Of a DNA stretch of 64,000 bases, positions 16,649 through 24,657 are shown one piece after another. A program made the position numbers and the translations under genes. Below the pieces are notes generated by a model, which saw only the letters and a program-made list of their open reading frames with translations, did not search any database and was not told the DNA's origin. Position 1 is the first letter of the stretch; the number at the start of each line of letters is the position of its first letter. Location of the stretch: contig CALKPL010000038.1 in assembly GCA_937991645.1 (NCBI GenBank), positions 119,105-183,104 on the forward strand, in the 5' to 3' direction. The DNA comes from UMGS1783 sp900555065. GTDB taxonomy: Bacteria > Bacillota > Clostridia > Oscillospirales > UMGS1783.

Positions 16649-17188
16649 TTACTCCTCATTCCACTGGAATTGCTCGCCGCACAGGGGCAGGAAGAGAAGC
16701 TGGCTCTTTCCCACCTCGATCACATCGTAGGCTTTTAAGGGGCGTACCATTTCCACCTGCTCGTCGTTGCAGTAAGTGATGCCCCTGCCCTGGCCGGGAG
16801 AAAGGGAAAAGCTGTTATGCTTGGCGTCATATGTAACCAATGCATGGCTTTCTCTGGATACAGTATCGTCATCCGCCAGGGCCACGTCCATCGCCGCCGC
16901 CCTTCCTATGAAGTTTCTGCCTGCTACCAGCTTATAATCTGCGCCGCGATGGGGACCGGAAACACAGACCAAGAATCCTACTGCAGGATCAATACCGATC
17001 TTCTTTTTAATAATGCCCACCGTCTTGCCTCTGTCTGCTTCCGGCGCAGCGCCGCCCGGCACAGCAGCCACGGTCTTCCCTACCGTTCCGGCCGCAACCG
17101 TCTTGCCGACCCCGGCGCCCTCCTGGCAGTAGGGGCAGCTATCGAATCTGGATTCATCGTAAAAATGGCCATTGTCACACTGTCTCAT
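16649..17188 (-). CDS. FHA-domain protein with zinc knuckle and three GKTV sites
   Basis: A 179-residue cytoplasmic protein and first gene of the long operon. The N-terminus has a Cys/His cluster (C4, H8, C18, C21) that could bind zinc. A flexible segment repeats GKTV three times, with threonines at 30, 39 and 56. The FHA domain follows (about 75-175; FIGRA, SRESHAL). FHA proteins such as GarA and OdhI are switched when a kinase phosphorylates an N-terminal threonine, which then binds the protein's own FHA domain. The GKTV threonines are candidates for that role here; this is inference. An AGGAGG ribosome site precedes the ATG. Confidence 0.85.
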   Translation of the reverse strand: MRQCDNGHFYDESRFDSCPYCQEGAGVGKTVAAGTVGKTVAAVPGGAAPEADRGKTVGIIKKKIGIDPAVGFLVCVSGPHRGADYKLVAGRNFIGRAAAMDVALADDDTVSRESHALVTYDAKHNSFSLSPGQGRGITYCNDEQVEMVRPLKAYDVIEVGKSQLLFLPLCGEQFQWNEE

Positions 17189-17257
17189 AATTGTTTTCCT
17201 CCTGATAAAGAAATCTTAAGGATTATCCAAAACCATCCCTGGTTTTTTGCTGTTCTT

Positions 17258-17335
17258 ACTGTAGCGCCTTTTTCGGGATTTGTGCAGGTCGCTTTAGCGC
17301 CAATTTCCCAAAAATTATGTGGCGCACCTGCGCCA
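17258..17335 (-). promoter_or_regulatory. Shared two-part operator/promoter, copy 1 (kinase operon)
   Basis: On the minus strand the 16-bp palindrome TGGCGCAGGTGCGCCA (17335-17320) is followed after 16 bp by TTGGCGCTAAAGCGACC (17303-17287). After exactly 23 bp comes TACAGT (17263-17258), a likely -10 box. The position for a -35 box (TGCACA) is a poor match to TTGACA, as expected for an activator-dependent promoter. The start codon of the FHA gene lies 69 nt downstream. Confidence 0.75.
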
Positions 17336-17372
17336 ATCCGCATTTTTCGCAGAAATCATGGGGAAATACCGC

Positions 17373-17882
17373 TTATCTCATCAGATCCTGATAGTCTGGG
17401 TCTGCCGCCCGAATCCCCCACACCAGTTCCCAAAGCTTTTCATCTTCGGAAAGGACATAGCACCTGCCATCCACCCCTTCGAACCGGCGTTTATCAAACC
17501 AGAAACTGTAGGTATCCCCTTGCGCCGTCACAAATGTAAGCCCCCGGTTATCTGTAGAGACGATGGGTGACTCGGATTCCACCGACACATCCCGCAGCGC
17601 CTGCAAGACCCCGGCGATCACCGTTTCGTCCCTTGTCTCGTAGTCCGCCGCCGTCTCCGTCCAATGGTGAAAGATCAGTTCCACCGGCAGTTCCTCATGG
17701 GGCAGCTCCAAAAGCTCCCGCTGCCTTTCGGTACAGTAAGCAAAAAGGGAGTCCCCTTGGTATGCCGGGGACGAAGTCTCTGTCGGGGTCGGAGTCTCTG
17801 CCGGAAGCGCAGGATCTGATGCTGCACACCCCGCCAGCAAACAGATGGCTGCCAGAAGTGCCGCTGCCCCTCTTTTTTTCAT
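17373..17882 (-). CDS. Lipoprotein of unknown function (paralogue of 20668-21117)
   Basis: A 169-residue protein with a lipoprotein signal peptide (MKKRGAAALLAAICLLAGC) and a short Pro/Thr linker. The globular domain is shared with the lipoprotein at 20668: YCTExQxExLxxxxEELPVxLxxHH near the start, and FWFDxxRFxGxxGxxYVLSxDEKxW near the end. No family is recognised. It has its own copy of the shared operator and a ribosome site GGAGG. It lies between the two operator copies that read left, so it may also read into the kinase operon. Confidence 0.75.
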   Translation of the reverse strand: MKKRGAAALLAAICLLAGCAASDPALPAETPTPTETSSPAYQGDSLFAYCTERQRELLELPHEELPVELIFHHWTETAADYETRDETVIAGVLQALRDVSVESESPIVSTDNRGLTFVTAQGDTYSFWFDKRRFEGVDGRCYVLSEDEKLWELVWGIRAADPDYQDLMR

Positions 17883-17982
17883 TCGTGCCTCCTTTCTTCT
17901 GTCCTGGTCTCATGAATCGCTTTGCTGCTCGGCCTGTAACGCCAAAGGCGATCCAAACTCTTTTTTGTCCTTTTATGGTTTT

Positions 17983-18060
17983 ACTGTATCGTTTTTTTAA
18001 GGATCTGTGCAGGCCGCTTTCGCGCCAATTTATCAAAAAACGCATGGCGCACCTGCGCCA
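17983..18060 (-). promoter_or_regulatory. Shared two-part operator/promoter, copy 2 (lipoprotein)
   Basis: The layout is the same as copy 1 on the minus strand: palindrome at 18060-18045, 16 bp, TTGGCGCGAAAGCGGCC at 18028-18012, 23 bp, then TACAGT at 17988-17983. It shares TGCACA in the -35 position with copy 1. It is divergent from copy 3, with 159 bp between the two palindromes. Confidence 0.75.
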
Positions 18061-18219
18061 ATCTATTTTTTGTGTGAAAATTCAAAAACACCTTGATTGT
18101 GCAAAAGGGATTGCCGATCATGACAGCGGCCTGTTACATCCTGTAAACTTAAGAAGTGTTACACTCTATACAGGGTGGATGGCCTCAATTTTCCGGCTCC
18201 AAAGCTTCGTTTCTCAAAA

Positions 18220-18296
18220 TGGCGCAGGTGCGCCACAGTGTTTTTTTAGTTTGGCGCTAAAGCGGCCTATCAAAAACACCGGCTTCCTGCTATGAT
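18220..18296 (+). promoter_or_regulatory. Shared two-part operator/promoter, copy 3 (membrane protein)
   Basis: On the plus strand the palindrome TGGCGCAGGTGCGCCA (18220-18235) is followed after 15 bp by TTGGCGCTAAAGCGGCC (18251-18267). TATGAT (18291-18296) follows after exactly 23 bp. The -35 position reads TATCAA. It drives the membrane protein gene at 18402. Confidence 0.75.
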
Positions 18297-18401
18297 AAAA
18301 AACGAAAAGTTCGCATGATGGAAGGTCGGCCAAGACACAGAATGTCCAAAAAGCTTCAGCTGGCCTTTTCGGAACGCAGGATCAGAAAGGGGATATATCG
18401 T

Positions 18402-18917
18402 ATGTATGCAAGGTTAAGGCCGTACCATCTCATTGGCGCCATCGGGGGGTTCCTCACTGTTCTCACCGCTATTATCAGCTTGGCAGTTTCCACATCGTAC
18501 TACATAAGCGCGGAATGGGTCATTATTGTAAACATGCTGCTCATTGGCTCCAACGGGTTAATCGCAACTTATTTCTTTGGCGCGTTCAGCGCTTCCCGTG
18601 ACAGCCTCATCAAAGTAGGCAGCCTGATCGCGGGGATAGGTCTTGGTTTTAATGTCCTGATCTCAATTCTCCAGATGGCGGGGGTGTACGTTTTTGTTCT
18701 GGCTCTTCTTGGGGCTCTCGTTATGATGGCAGGGGTTGTGATCGCCTGTATCAAATTCATCATGCTCTTCCAGAGAGACGCTTTTGTCGTGGTGCTCTGC
18801 GTGTTTATTTTCCTGGGGCTTCTGCTGTCTTTATTCTGGACGTGGGCAAGCCTGATAAGCGGCGCTGGGCTGGGTGGCCTGCTGATTTATTTTTACGTCC
18901 ACAATATCACCTACTAG
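18402..18917 (+). CDS. Polytopic membrane protein of unknown function
   Basis: The ATG at 18402 lies 9 nt after AAAGGGG and is preferred; in-frame ATGs at 18315 and 18342 have weaker ribosome sites. The 171-residue product has about five membrane helices with short loops and a basic N-terminus (MYARLRPYHL). It has no signature I recognise. It is controlled by copy 3 of the shared operator, which ties it to the kinase operon and the lipoprotein. Confidence 0.7.
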   Translation: MYARLRPYHLIGAIGGFLTVLTAIISLAVSTSYYISAEWVIIVNMLLIGSNGLIATYFFGAFSASRDSLIKVGSLIAGIGLGFNVLISILQMAGVYVFVLALLGALVMMAGVVIACIKFIMLFQRDAFVVVLCVFIFLGLLLSLFWTWASLISGAGLGGLLIYFYVHNITY

Positions 18918-19142
18918 ACAGCTTCTCTCATTCAGGATATTTCCTTGTTTACCGCGGCTGCACCGTGTGGCTGCGGTAAAACGGCATGTGCGGGCGCAAA
19001 AAACCGGTAGTTCCCGGATGCGGAACGCAGCTCCAAAAATATACGGTTTTATCCAGGAGAATCCCTGGTTTAGGTCAAACAGGAAGGATTGTATATTCCG
19101 CAAAAACGTCAGCGAAAAAAAGTCTCTAACCGACCGAAATCG

Positions 19143-19171
19143 TTGAAAATCCATGCCGTTTATAGTATAAT
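19143..19171 (+). promoter_or_regulatory. Sigma-A-type promoter of the LuxR gene
   Basis: TTGAAA (19143-19148), a 17-bp spacer and TATAAT (19166-19171) lie 38 nt before the chosen start. Unlike the three neighbouring promoters, this one is close to consensus and lacks the shared operator. That suggests steady expression of the regulator. Confidence 0.7.
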
Positions 19172-19208
19172 AGTCTATAACTGTACCATTGCGGAGAAAG
19201 GGGGTGGA

Positions 19209-20648
19209 ATGGGACGTATGGTAATAAAGAAAAGCTTCACAAATCCAAAATCCATTTATGCGATTCTGCTGCTTAGTGTTTTTACTTTTCTATTTCTTGG
19301 AGCCGAGTACCTATATGTAAACATGATCTCGCTTACGGCAGGGGAAGAAAAAACGGTGATTACGCAAAACTACGCGTTAGGAATAAGCGCTGTCGGTTTT
19401 TTGCTCTATCCGCTGTTTCATCGCCTTTTGAAAAGGCGGGTACAAATCGTTGGACTTTTTATCCTTGCACTAGCAGCGTCAGTATGCAATTTTTTGGTTC
19501 AAAAACATGTTTCTTATTCGTCCACTCTGCTCTCCGGAATGGCATTGTTCCTGTTTCTGGGGATATTGGGAAGCGCGGCCCACTACCTGTTTTTCAAACT
19601 GGCGAGGGATCGCACCCATCTGGCGCGTATGGTTGGTGTCTCCTATGCCCTTGGGATCTTCCTGCAGTTTCTAAATAACAATCTTGTGGATCTGGAAACT
19701 GCGGAAGCCTTGATACTTTCACTCTTTGCCCTTGTAGCGTTAGCGCTGTTGCTGAAGGCAGAAAGGCTTTGCCGCCAGGAAAACGCAGAAGCGGAAGAAC
19801 TCCAGTCCCCCGCCATAGAGGATGATGGGAAGGGAACCCGAAAGAAGATCGCCGCCGGCGGACTCCTTGCACTGCTTGTCATCCTGATGGCATGTATCTT
19901 CAGTGCGCTGGACAACGCGGTCACCATGCATCATGCAGCAGGCACTGACATCGGGCAATGGCCGCGGCTTTTGCTGGCGGTAAGCGGCCTTTCTGCCGGC
20001 TTTCTTTTTGATATCCGAAAGCGGAAATTTATGGCCATGATGATGTACTGCGTCATGCTGATGTCCGTCATCTGTGTGGTAGTACTCAAGCTGGGCGGCC
20101 CGTTTTTGATCGGCCTGATCGTATTTTATCTTTCGGCTGGATTTTTTGTGGTATTCTTCACCACCAGCTTTCTGGATTTTGCCCGCCATATGCCCACGCC
20201 AGCGCTGTGGGCCGGTATGGGGCGCGCCATGAATAACGTGAGCGCCGCTTTGCTTACCAACGCCTCTGTAGCGTTGCTTGTTTCTGACAGCAATGGCATG
20301 GCATCCATCATTCTGGCACTGGTCCTGTTTGTGGCCGTCAGCGTAGTCATCTATCTTTATACAGCCTGGATGCCGGTTTCATCCGGCACCCCCAAGGATA
20401 TCCCGACAGACCTGGACCCTCAGGAAGCGTTCCGTCTTTTGTCGGAGCTGTTTATCCTTACGCCCAAGGAAACCGAAGTATTTGACAAGCTGGTCAATTC
20501 AGAGGAAAGTATTCAGGAGATCGCAGATGGACTGTATCTATCCCGGCGAACCTGTCAGCGGCATATCGCGGCGATCTATGAGAAAGCGGGTGTAAAATCA
20601 CGCATGGGATTGTACCAGCTCTACATAGAAAAACAGCGCAGGCTATGA
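19209..20648 (+). CDS. Membrane LuxR-family regulator with polytopic N-terminal domain
   Basis: The ATG at 19209 follows AAAGGGGGTGG; an ATG three codons on is also possible. About 400 residues form some twelve membrane helices in an MFS-like arrangement with a charged central loop (CRQENAEAEELQSP). The last 65 residues are a LuxR/NarL-type HTH (LTPKETEVF ... IADGLYLSRRTCQRHIAAIYEKAGVKSR). Regulators with this layout sense a ligand or envelope state through the membrane part. It is flanked by genes whose promoters carry the shared dyad, so it is the best candidate for the protein that binds it (inference). Confidence 0.85.
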   Translation: MGRMVIKKSFTNPKSIYAILLLSVFTFLFLGAEYLYVNMISLTAGEEKTVITQNYALGISAVGFLLYPLFHRLLKRRVQIVGLFILALAASVCNFLVQKHVSYSSTLLSGMALFLFLGILGSAAHYLFFKLARDRTHLARMVGVSYALGIFLQFLNNNLVDLETAEALILSLFALVALALLLKAERLCRQENAEAEELQSPAIEDDGKGTRKKIAAGGLLALLVILMACIFSALDNAVTMHHAAGTDIGQWPRLLLAVSGLSAGFLFDIRKRKFMAMMMYCVMLMSVICVVVLKLGGPFLIGLIVFYLSAGFFVVFFTTSFLDFARHMPTPALWAGMGRAMNNVSAALLTNASVALLVSDSNGMASIILALVLFVAVSVVIYLYTAWMPVSSGTPKDIPTDLDPQEAFRLLSELFILTPKETEVFDKLVNSEESIQEIADGLYLSRRTCQRHIAAIYEKAGVKSRMGLYQLYIEKQRRL

Positions 20649-20667
20649 CAGTCAGAAAGGGATTCGG

Positions 20668-21117
20668 ATGAAGAGGATTAAAATTACCGTTTTGCTGATT
20701 TTATTGTGCGTACTGGCGGGGTGTTCCCCAAAAGACACATCGCTTCGGGCCTATTGCACCGAAAGCCAGCAGGAATTTCTGGATCAGTCGCTGGAAGAGC
20801 TGCCGGTCGCGCTTACCTATCATCACAACGATAACATCCTGGGACGCTACGAAACGACGGATGAAGAAATCATCTCCGAAATCCTGCAGGCATTACGGGA
20901 AACGACCATTGTATCCAAAGCTTTCAGCGGCTCTACAGACAGCCGGATCCTGGAGTTTGAGACAGCGGATGGGGATACCTGCCTCTTCTGGTTTGATGAA
21001 AACCGGTTCCATGGCGCCGGCGGAACATCCTATGTGCTTTCCGGCGACGAGGAGATCTGGGATCTGGCGCGGAAAATTCAGGAAACATATCCGGAATACA
21101 GGGAAGCGATGGAGTAA
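20668..21117 (+). CDS. Lipoprotein of unknown function (paralogue of 17373-17882)
   Basis: A 149-residue lipoprotein with lipobox LAGC at about residue 19. The domain matches the lipoprotein at 17373 from end to end (YCTESQQEF ... FWFDENRFHGAGG ... YVLSGDEEIWDLA). It begins 19 nt after the LuxR stop with AAAGGG 6 nt before ATG, so it is co-transcribed with the regulator. One paralogue per transcript, one with the regulator and one in its likely regulon, suggests a sensor pair; this is inference. Confidence 0.75.
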   Translation: MKRIKITVLLILLCVLAGCSPKDTSLRAYCTESQQEFLDQSLEELPVALTYHHNDNILGRYETTDEEIISEILQALRETTIVSKAFSGSTDSRILEFETADGDTCLFWFDENRFHGAGGTSYVLSGDEEIWDLARKIQETYPEYREAME

Positions 21118-21135
21118 AAAGGCAGATCGAAAAAG

Positions 21136-21200
21136 CCGGGTGTTCCTTGCTTGTATGCAGCTAAGGCCGCGTAAGCAGGGAACGCCCGGTTTATTTATAT
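21136..21200 (+). terminator. Imperfect stem-loop terminator after the LuxR/lipoprotein transcript
   Basis: CCGGG(T)GTTCC...GCTT pairs with AAGC...GGAAC(G)CCCGG around a long loop and is followed by TTTATTTATATT. It lies 19 nt after the lipoprotein stop. Confidence 0.6.
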
Positions 21201-21276
21201 TCGTTTTTCAAACGAGAGGGAGCCTCGGGTTTGGCTTCATTTGTTCGCTTTCCCCTTCCACACAAAACTCAACCCT

Positions 21277-21747
21277 CTATTTCAGAAATTTCCGGATTTT
21301 TTTCAGAGCTGCCGCTATGGACTTCTGTACCGCCTGATAGCTGCACCCTTCCCGCACCGCAATCTCCTCATAGGTAAGCCCGTCAAAGAAATACATCTGC
21401 AGCCTTCTTTTCTGGACTTCCGGCAGCTGGTTGACGCCCTCCCGGAGCGCCTGCGTCTGCATGGATTCATAGACGGCGTCCTCCACCGGGGCCGGCTCCT
21501 GTGCCGAACGACGGCTCAGCAGCTCTTCGTTCAGCTCGGTCCAGTCAAGGTGCCTCTCCTGCTCGTTAAGGAAGGAGAGATCGTCCAACTCAAACCGGTC
21601 AAACACGGCATAGAGCTTCACATCCAGTTCCAGCCTGTGTGGTACGCCCTGGCCGTCCCTGAAAGATAGATAACATTTCCCGTCGATCATCGACAGGGTA
21701 TAGGGGTTATACTTGTCCTTTCTTCTCTTTGGATGCCTGTCATCCAT
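21277..21747 (-). CDS. Sigma-70-like factor of a mobile-element type
   Basis: The ATG at 21747 is 8 nt after GGAGG; a TTG at 21762 is in frame but overlaps that site. The 156-residue protein has an N-terminal part (YNPYTLSMIDGKCYLSF) and a C-terminal region-4 HTH (LPEVQKRRLQMYFFDGLTYEEIA ... SYQAVQKSI), with no clear region 2. Proteins of this form are common in clostridial conjugative and mobilisable elements. A truncated recombinase lies 550 nt upstream on the same strand. It is probably a left-over element gene, possibly still expressed. Confidence 0.75.
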   Translation of the reverse strand: MDDRHPKRRKDKYNPYTLSMIDGKCYLSFRDGQGVPHRLELDVKLYAVFDRFELDDLSFLNEQERHLDWTELNEELLSRRSAQEPAPVEDAVYESMQTQALREGVNQLPEVQKRRLQMYFFDGLTYEEIAVREGCSYQAVQKSIAAALKKIRKFLK

Positions 21748-22296
21748 CTCTTTGTCCTCCAATCAATCGTTTTTGAGTGAATCAAAACGATTGACCGGTG
21801 GACTTCGGCAATGAAATCCGCCATGATACGCAAAAGCGCCCACAGCAAGATTGCTGTAGGCGCAAAGCGGCACTATGGGGCGGTTTGAATCGCAGCGGTT
21901 CGGTGGGGTGGCATAAAATGGCCGCAAAAATCCTGTAAGGTCTGATCGTAAGCCTGATAAGAAAAAACGCCGCCCTCCCGGCCGGAAGGCGGCTTGCGTT
22001 GTATGGTTCGCATACATGGACAGCCACCCGCCTGCGCTGTATTTCCGGCGTTTTTAACCTACGGAAATCTATACTAACAAACAGCTCCCTAAACTTTTTC
22101 GTTTTTTTCGTTTTTCTTTGGAGCTCCAACAATGTGATTCCTTCTATCTGCATCATATTTTCCATCGTACGTTTCATATCCAAAACCGGCGAAATAAAAA
22201 GTGCCTTCCTTGGGGCGCCCTCCGTAAGGAAGGTGCCCCAAGGTCGCTCTTGTAATTGAATTAAATATTGATTGTTTTGGACGGTGTAGTCATTGG
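21748..22296. other. Gene-free stretch between sigma-like factor and recombinase
   Basis: No convincing gene. It holds a 10-bp-stem hairpin CAATCGTTTT/AAAACGATTG (21764-21793) just upstream of the sigma-like gene. A second hairpin (CCGCC...GGCGG, about 21965-21995) with T6 on the minus strand is probably the terminator of the recombinase transcript. A third lies at about 22208-22243 (CCTTGGGGC/GCCCCAAGG). A 133-codon minus-strand open frame at 21782-22183 has low-quality composition and runs through these hairpins. Confidence 0.5.
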
Positions 22297-23864
22297 CTAT
22301 GCCGTCTTTACTTTGTTGTGCTTGCGTTTAATAAGGTGTTCCTGAAAGGCTTCTTCCATTTCTTCAGGGGTAAGCCCTCGTATCACACCAACGCCGTTGT
22401 AATAGATGTCCATTAGCTGATAACGCTTTCCGTCAAGGTGTCTCGGTTCGTGTATCACAATCTTTTCAATGAACTCGTGTACCAGTTCGGGAGTAAGCTT
22501 GGTTGGCTGTGTAATCTGCTTTACCTTGTCAATAAAACGCTGTAAGCCTTCAGACTTGTCCGTTTCGGTTTCAAGGTACGCCTGCATATCGGGTATCGCT
22601 TCTTTGAGATTTTTCTGTTCTTCCTCATACGCCATTGACATTGTGGCAAAGCGTTCATCGGAAATCTTACCCATTGCATTGTCCTCGTAAATCTTCTGAA
22701 TCAGCGTATCAATATCTTTGACACGCTTCTCGGTTTTGGTAAGTTCCCTGCGCTTTTCGGACAGTTCCTTTTGCTTTTCCTCTCCATAGCATTTCATCTG
22801 CTGTTTGGCAAACTCTTTCTCGTAAGCCTGAACATAACGAAATACTCGCCGCATATTCTCGAGAACATTTTCCTCAACCACTTTTTCTCGGATATAGTGT
22901 GCAGAACACACTTCGGAATTTTTACGATAGGAAGAACAGAAGAAATAGGCTTGCTCTCGCTTGTAATTGTTTGTCACGCTGTAGTATAGCTTTTCTCCAC
23001 AATCGGCACAGTAAAGAAGTCCCGAAAACATACTGACAATTCCGCTTTTTGTAGGTCTCCGGCGGTGCTGTCTGAGTTCTTGCACAAGCTCAAAGGTTTC
23101 ACGGTCGATAATGGCAGGGTGCGTGTTCGGGAAGATCTGCCATTCCTCCTGCGGTCTTTCAATCTTCTTTTTGTTCTTGAAAGACTTTGTTGTACTTCGG
23201 AAGTTTACTGTATCGCCACAATACTCTTGTTTGGAAAGAATACTCGCAACCGTATCCGAACACCAGTTGAATTGTCTTGCAGGCGGATTGCCGCAGTTTC
23301 TTCCGATACTGTTCCAATATTCTGTAGGCGTAAGAACTTTTTCAGAACGAAGCCTTTTTGCTATCTGCGTCGGTCCTAAACCTGAAACGCACAGTGCAAA
23401 GATTTGCCTGACAATCTTTGCGGCAGGCTCGTCTATCAGCCATTCCTTTGGGTTTTCGGGATTTTTCATATACCCGAAAGGCGGATTGGTAGTAAGCGGT
23501 ATGCCTGCCATTCCCTTGTTCTTGAAAACATTGCGTACCTTTTGACTTGTATTCTTTGCGTGCCATTCGTTGAATAAGTCTTGCATAGGAACAATGTCGC
23601 TTAGTTCTTTTGCGGTATCAATATTATCCATAATGGCGATATATCGAATACCCAATCGGTCAAATTCTTCTTCCAAAAGCTGACCGACAATCAAGCGGTT
23701 TCGTCCCAATCTCGAATGGTCTTTGACGATAAGATTAGCAATCAATCCTTGTTCCGCAAGCTCCATAATCTCTGTAAAAGCAGGTCTTGCGAAAGTTACG
23801 CCCGACCAACCGTCGTCAATAAATACACGGGTATTTTTGAATCCGTTCTCCTTTGCGTAGACAA
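22297..23864 (-). pseudogene. Large serine recombinase, 5'-truncated
   Basis: The visible frame covers the distal part of the catalytic domain (DDGWSGVTFARPAFTEIM, KDHSRLGRNR), the recombinase domain, a zinc ribbon (C-AD-C...C), a coiled-coil and the C-terminus, as in Tn4451 TnpX-type enzymes. The first 30-40 residues, with the active-site serine, are missing. Upstream of YAKENGF there is an in-frame stop at about 23875 and unrelated AT-rich sequence. An ATG at 23766 could start a 489-residue protein, but it would lack the nucleophile. The enzyme is therefore inactive and the element is probably immobile. Confidence 0.85.
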
Positions 23865-24657
23865 TTTATTATAGCATAGGACTTTATACAGCATAAATCA
23901 ACACCAATTATTCATCAAACATCCCCCGGCACAGAAAATGAATTCTTTCCTAATCAGTGCATCCAAACATGTTTTACACTACTCTGCATTACAGGAAAGA
24001 TGAATTGAACATATAGAATATTGATTTCTGAATGAAATACGTTTTAAGCAGATAGAAAGATTGAAAAATAACTATTGATCTAGCATATATAAAAGCTGCT
24101 GAGGATAGACGTTCGCCTATCCTCAGCAGCTTTCTTTTTCCCTCAAACTTCCTCGGGTCACACAGTTTTTTTGATTTTTAAAACCCGCCTTAACAGAGAA
24201 ACTGCGTGTCTATGCAAAAAGGGATCCAGCAGCGATTTTTCTAACCATTCACTGCTTTGGCAATATATAGTGCCATCTTTATACTTCCAAACATATCCTG
24301 CAGCCTTGCGAAGATCAATTGTTTTCTTTTTATCGCCAAGTAAAATTGTCATCTTTTTGTCTTCGTGATTAATCTGAAAATATACATCATAATAATATAT
24401 ATCATAAATTCAACGATATTGCAAGATGTTTAAAGCGGAAAGTGTGATTGATAAGATCATTGTCGATTTCATACAGCACAAATAAGCCTTTTCAAGCAAA
24501 GAAAACGAAAAGACTTGATTTGTTATACACTTTTTTCTGTTGCTGGCGCTCACAGTTTGGCTGTGGGCGCTTTTTGCAGTTTGTTGTACAACATAATGTG
24601 GATTATGTTGCATAACAGCCAAGTAAACAGAATTTATGAAATTTAGGAAGAATAAGA
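23865..24657. other. AT-rich stretch with hairpins, no firm gene
   Basis: It follows the recombinase break point. A 64-codon minus-strand frame (24158-24352; MTILLGDKKKTIDLRKAAGY) has a weak ribosome site and may be a remnant. A hairpin GCGCTCACAG/CTGTGGGCGC followed by T5 lies at 24547-24576 and an operator-like palindrome CAACATAAT/ATTATGTTG at about 24589-24611, both just upstream of the LRR gene at 24658. Confidence 0.5.
24095..24140. terminator. Strong bidirectional stem-loop terminator
   Basis: GCTGCTGAGGATAG (24095-24108) pairs perfectly with its complement ending at 24130 around a short loop. T-rich sequence follows on the plus side and A-rich sequence precedes it. Confidence 0.75.

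Noticed and set aside
21782..22183. 133-codon minus-strand ORF
   Set aside because: It spans two hairpins, has odd composition, lacks a ribosome site and resembles no protein I know.
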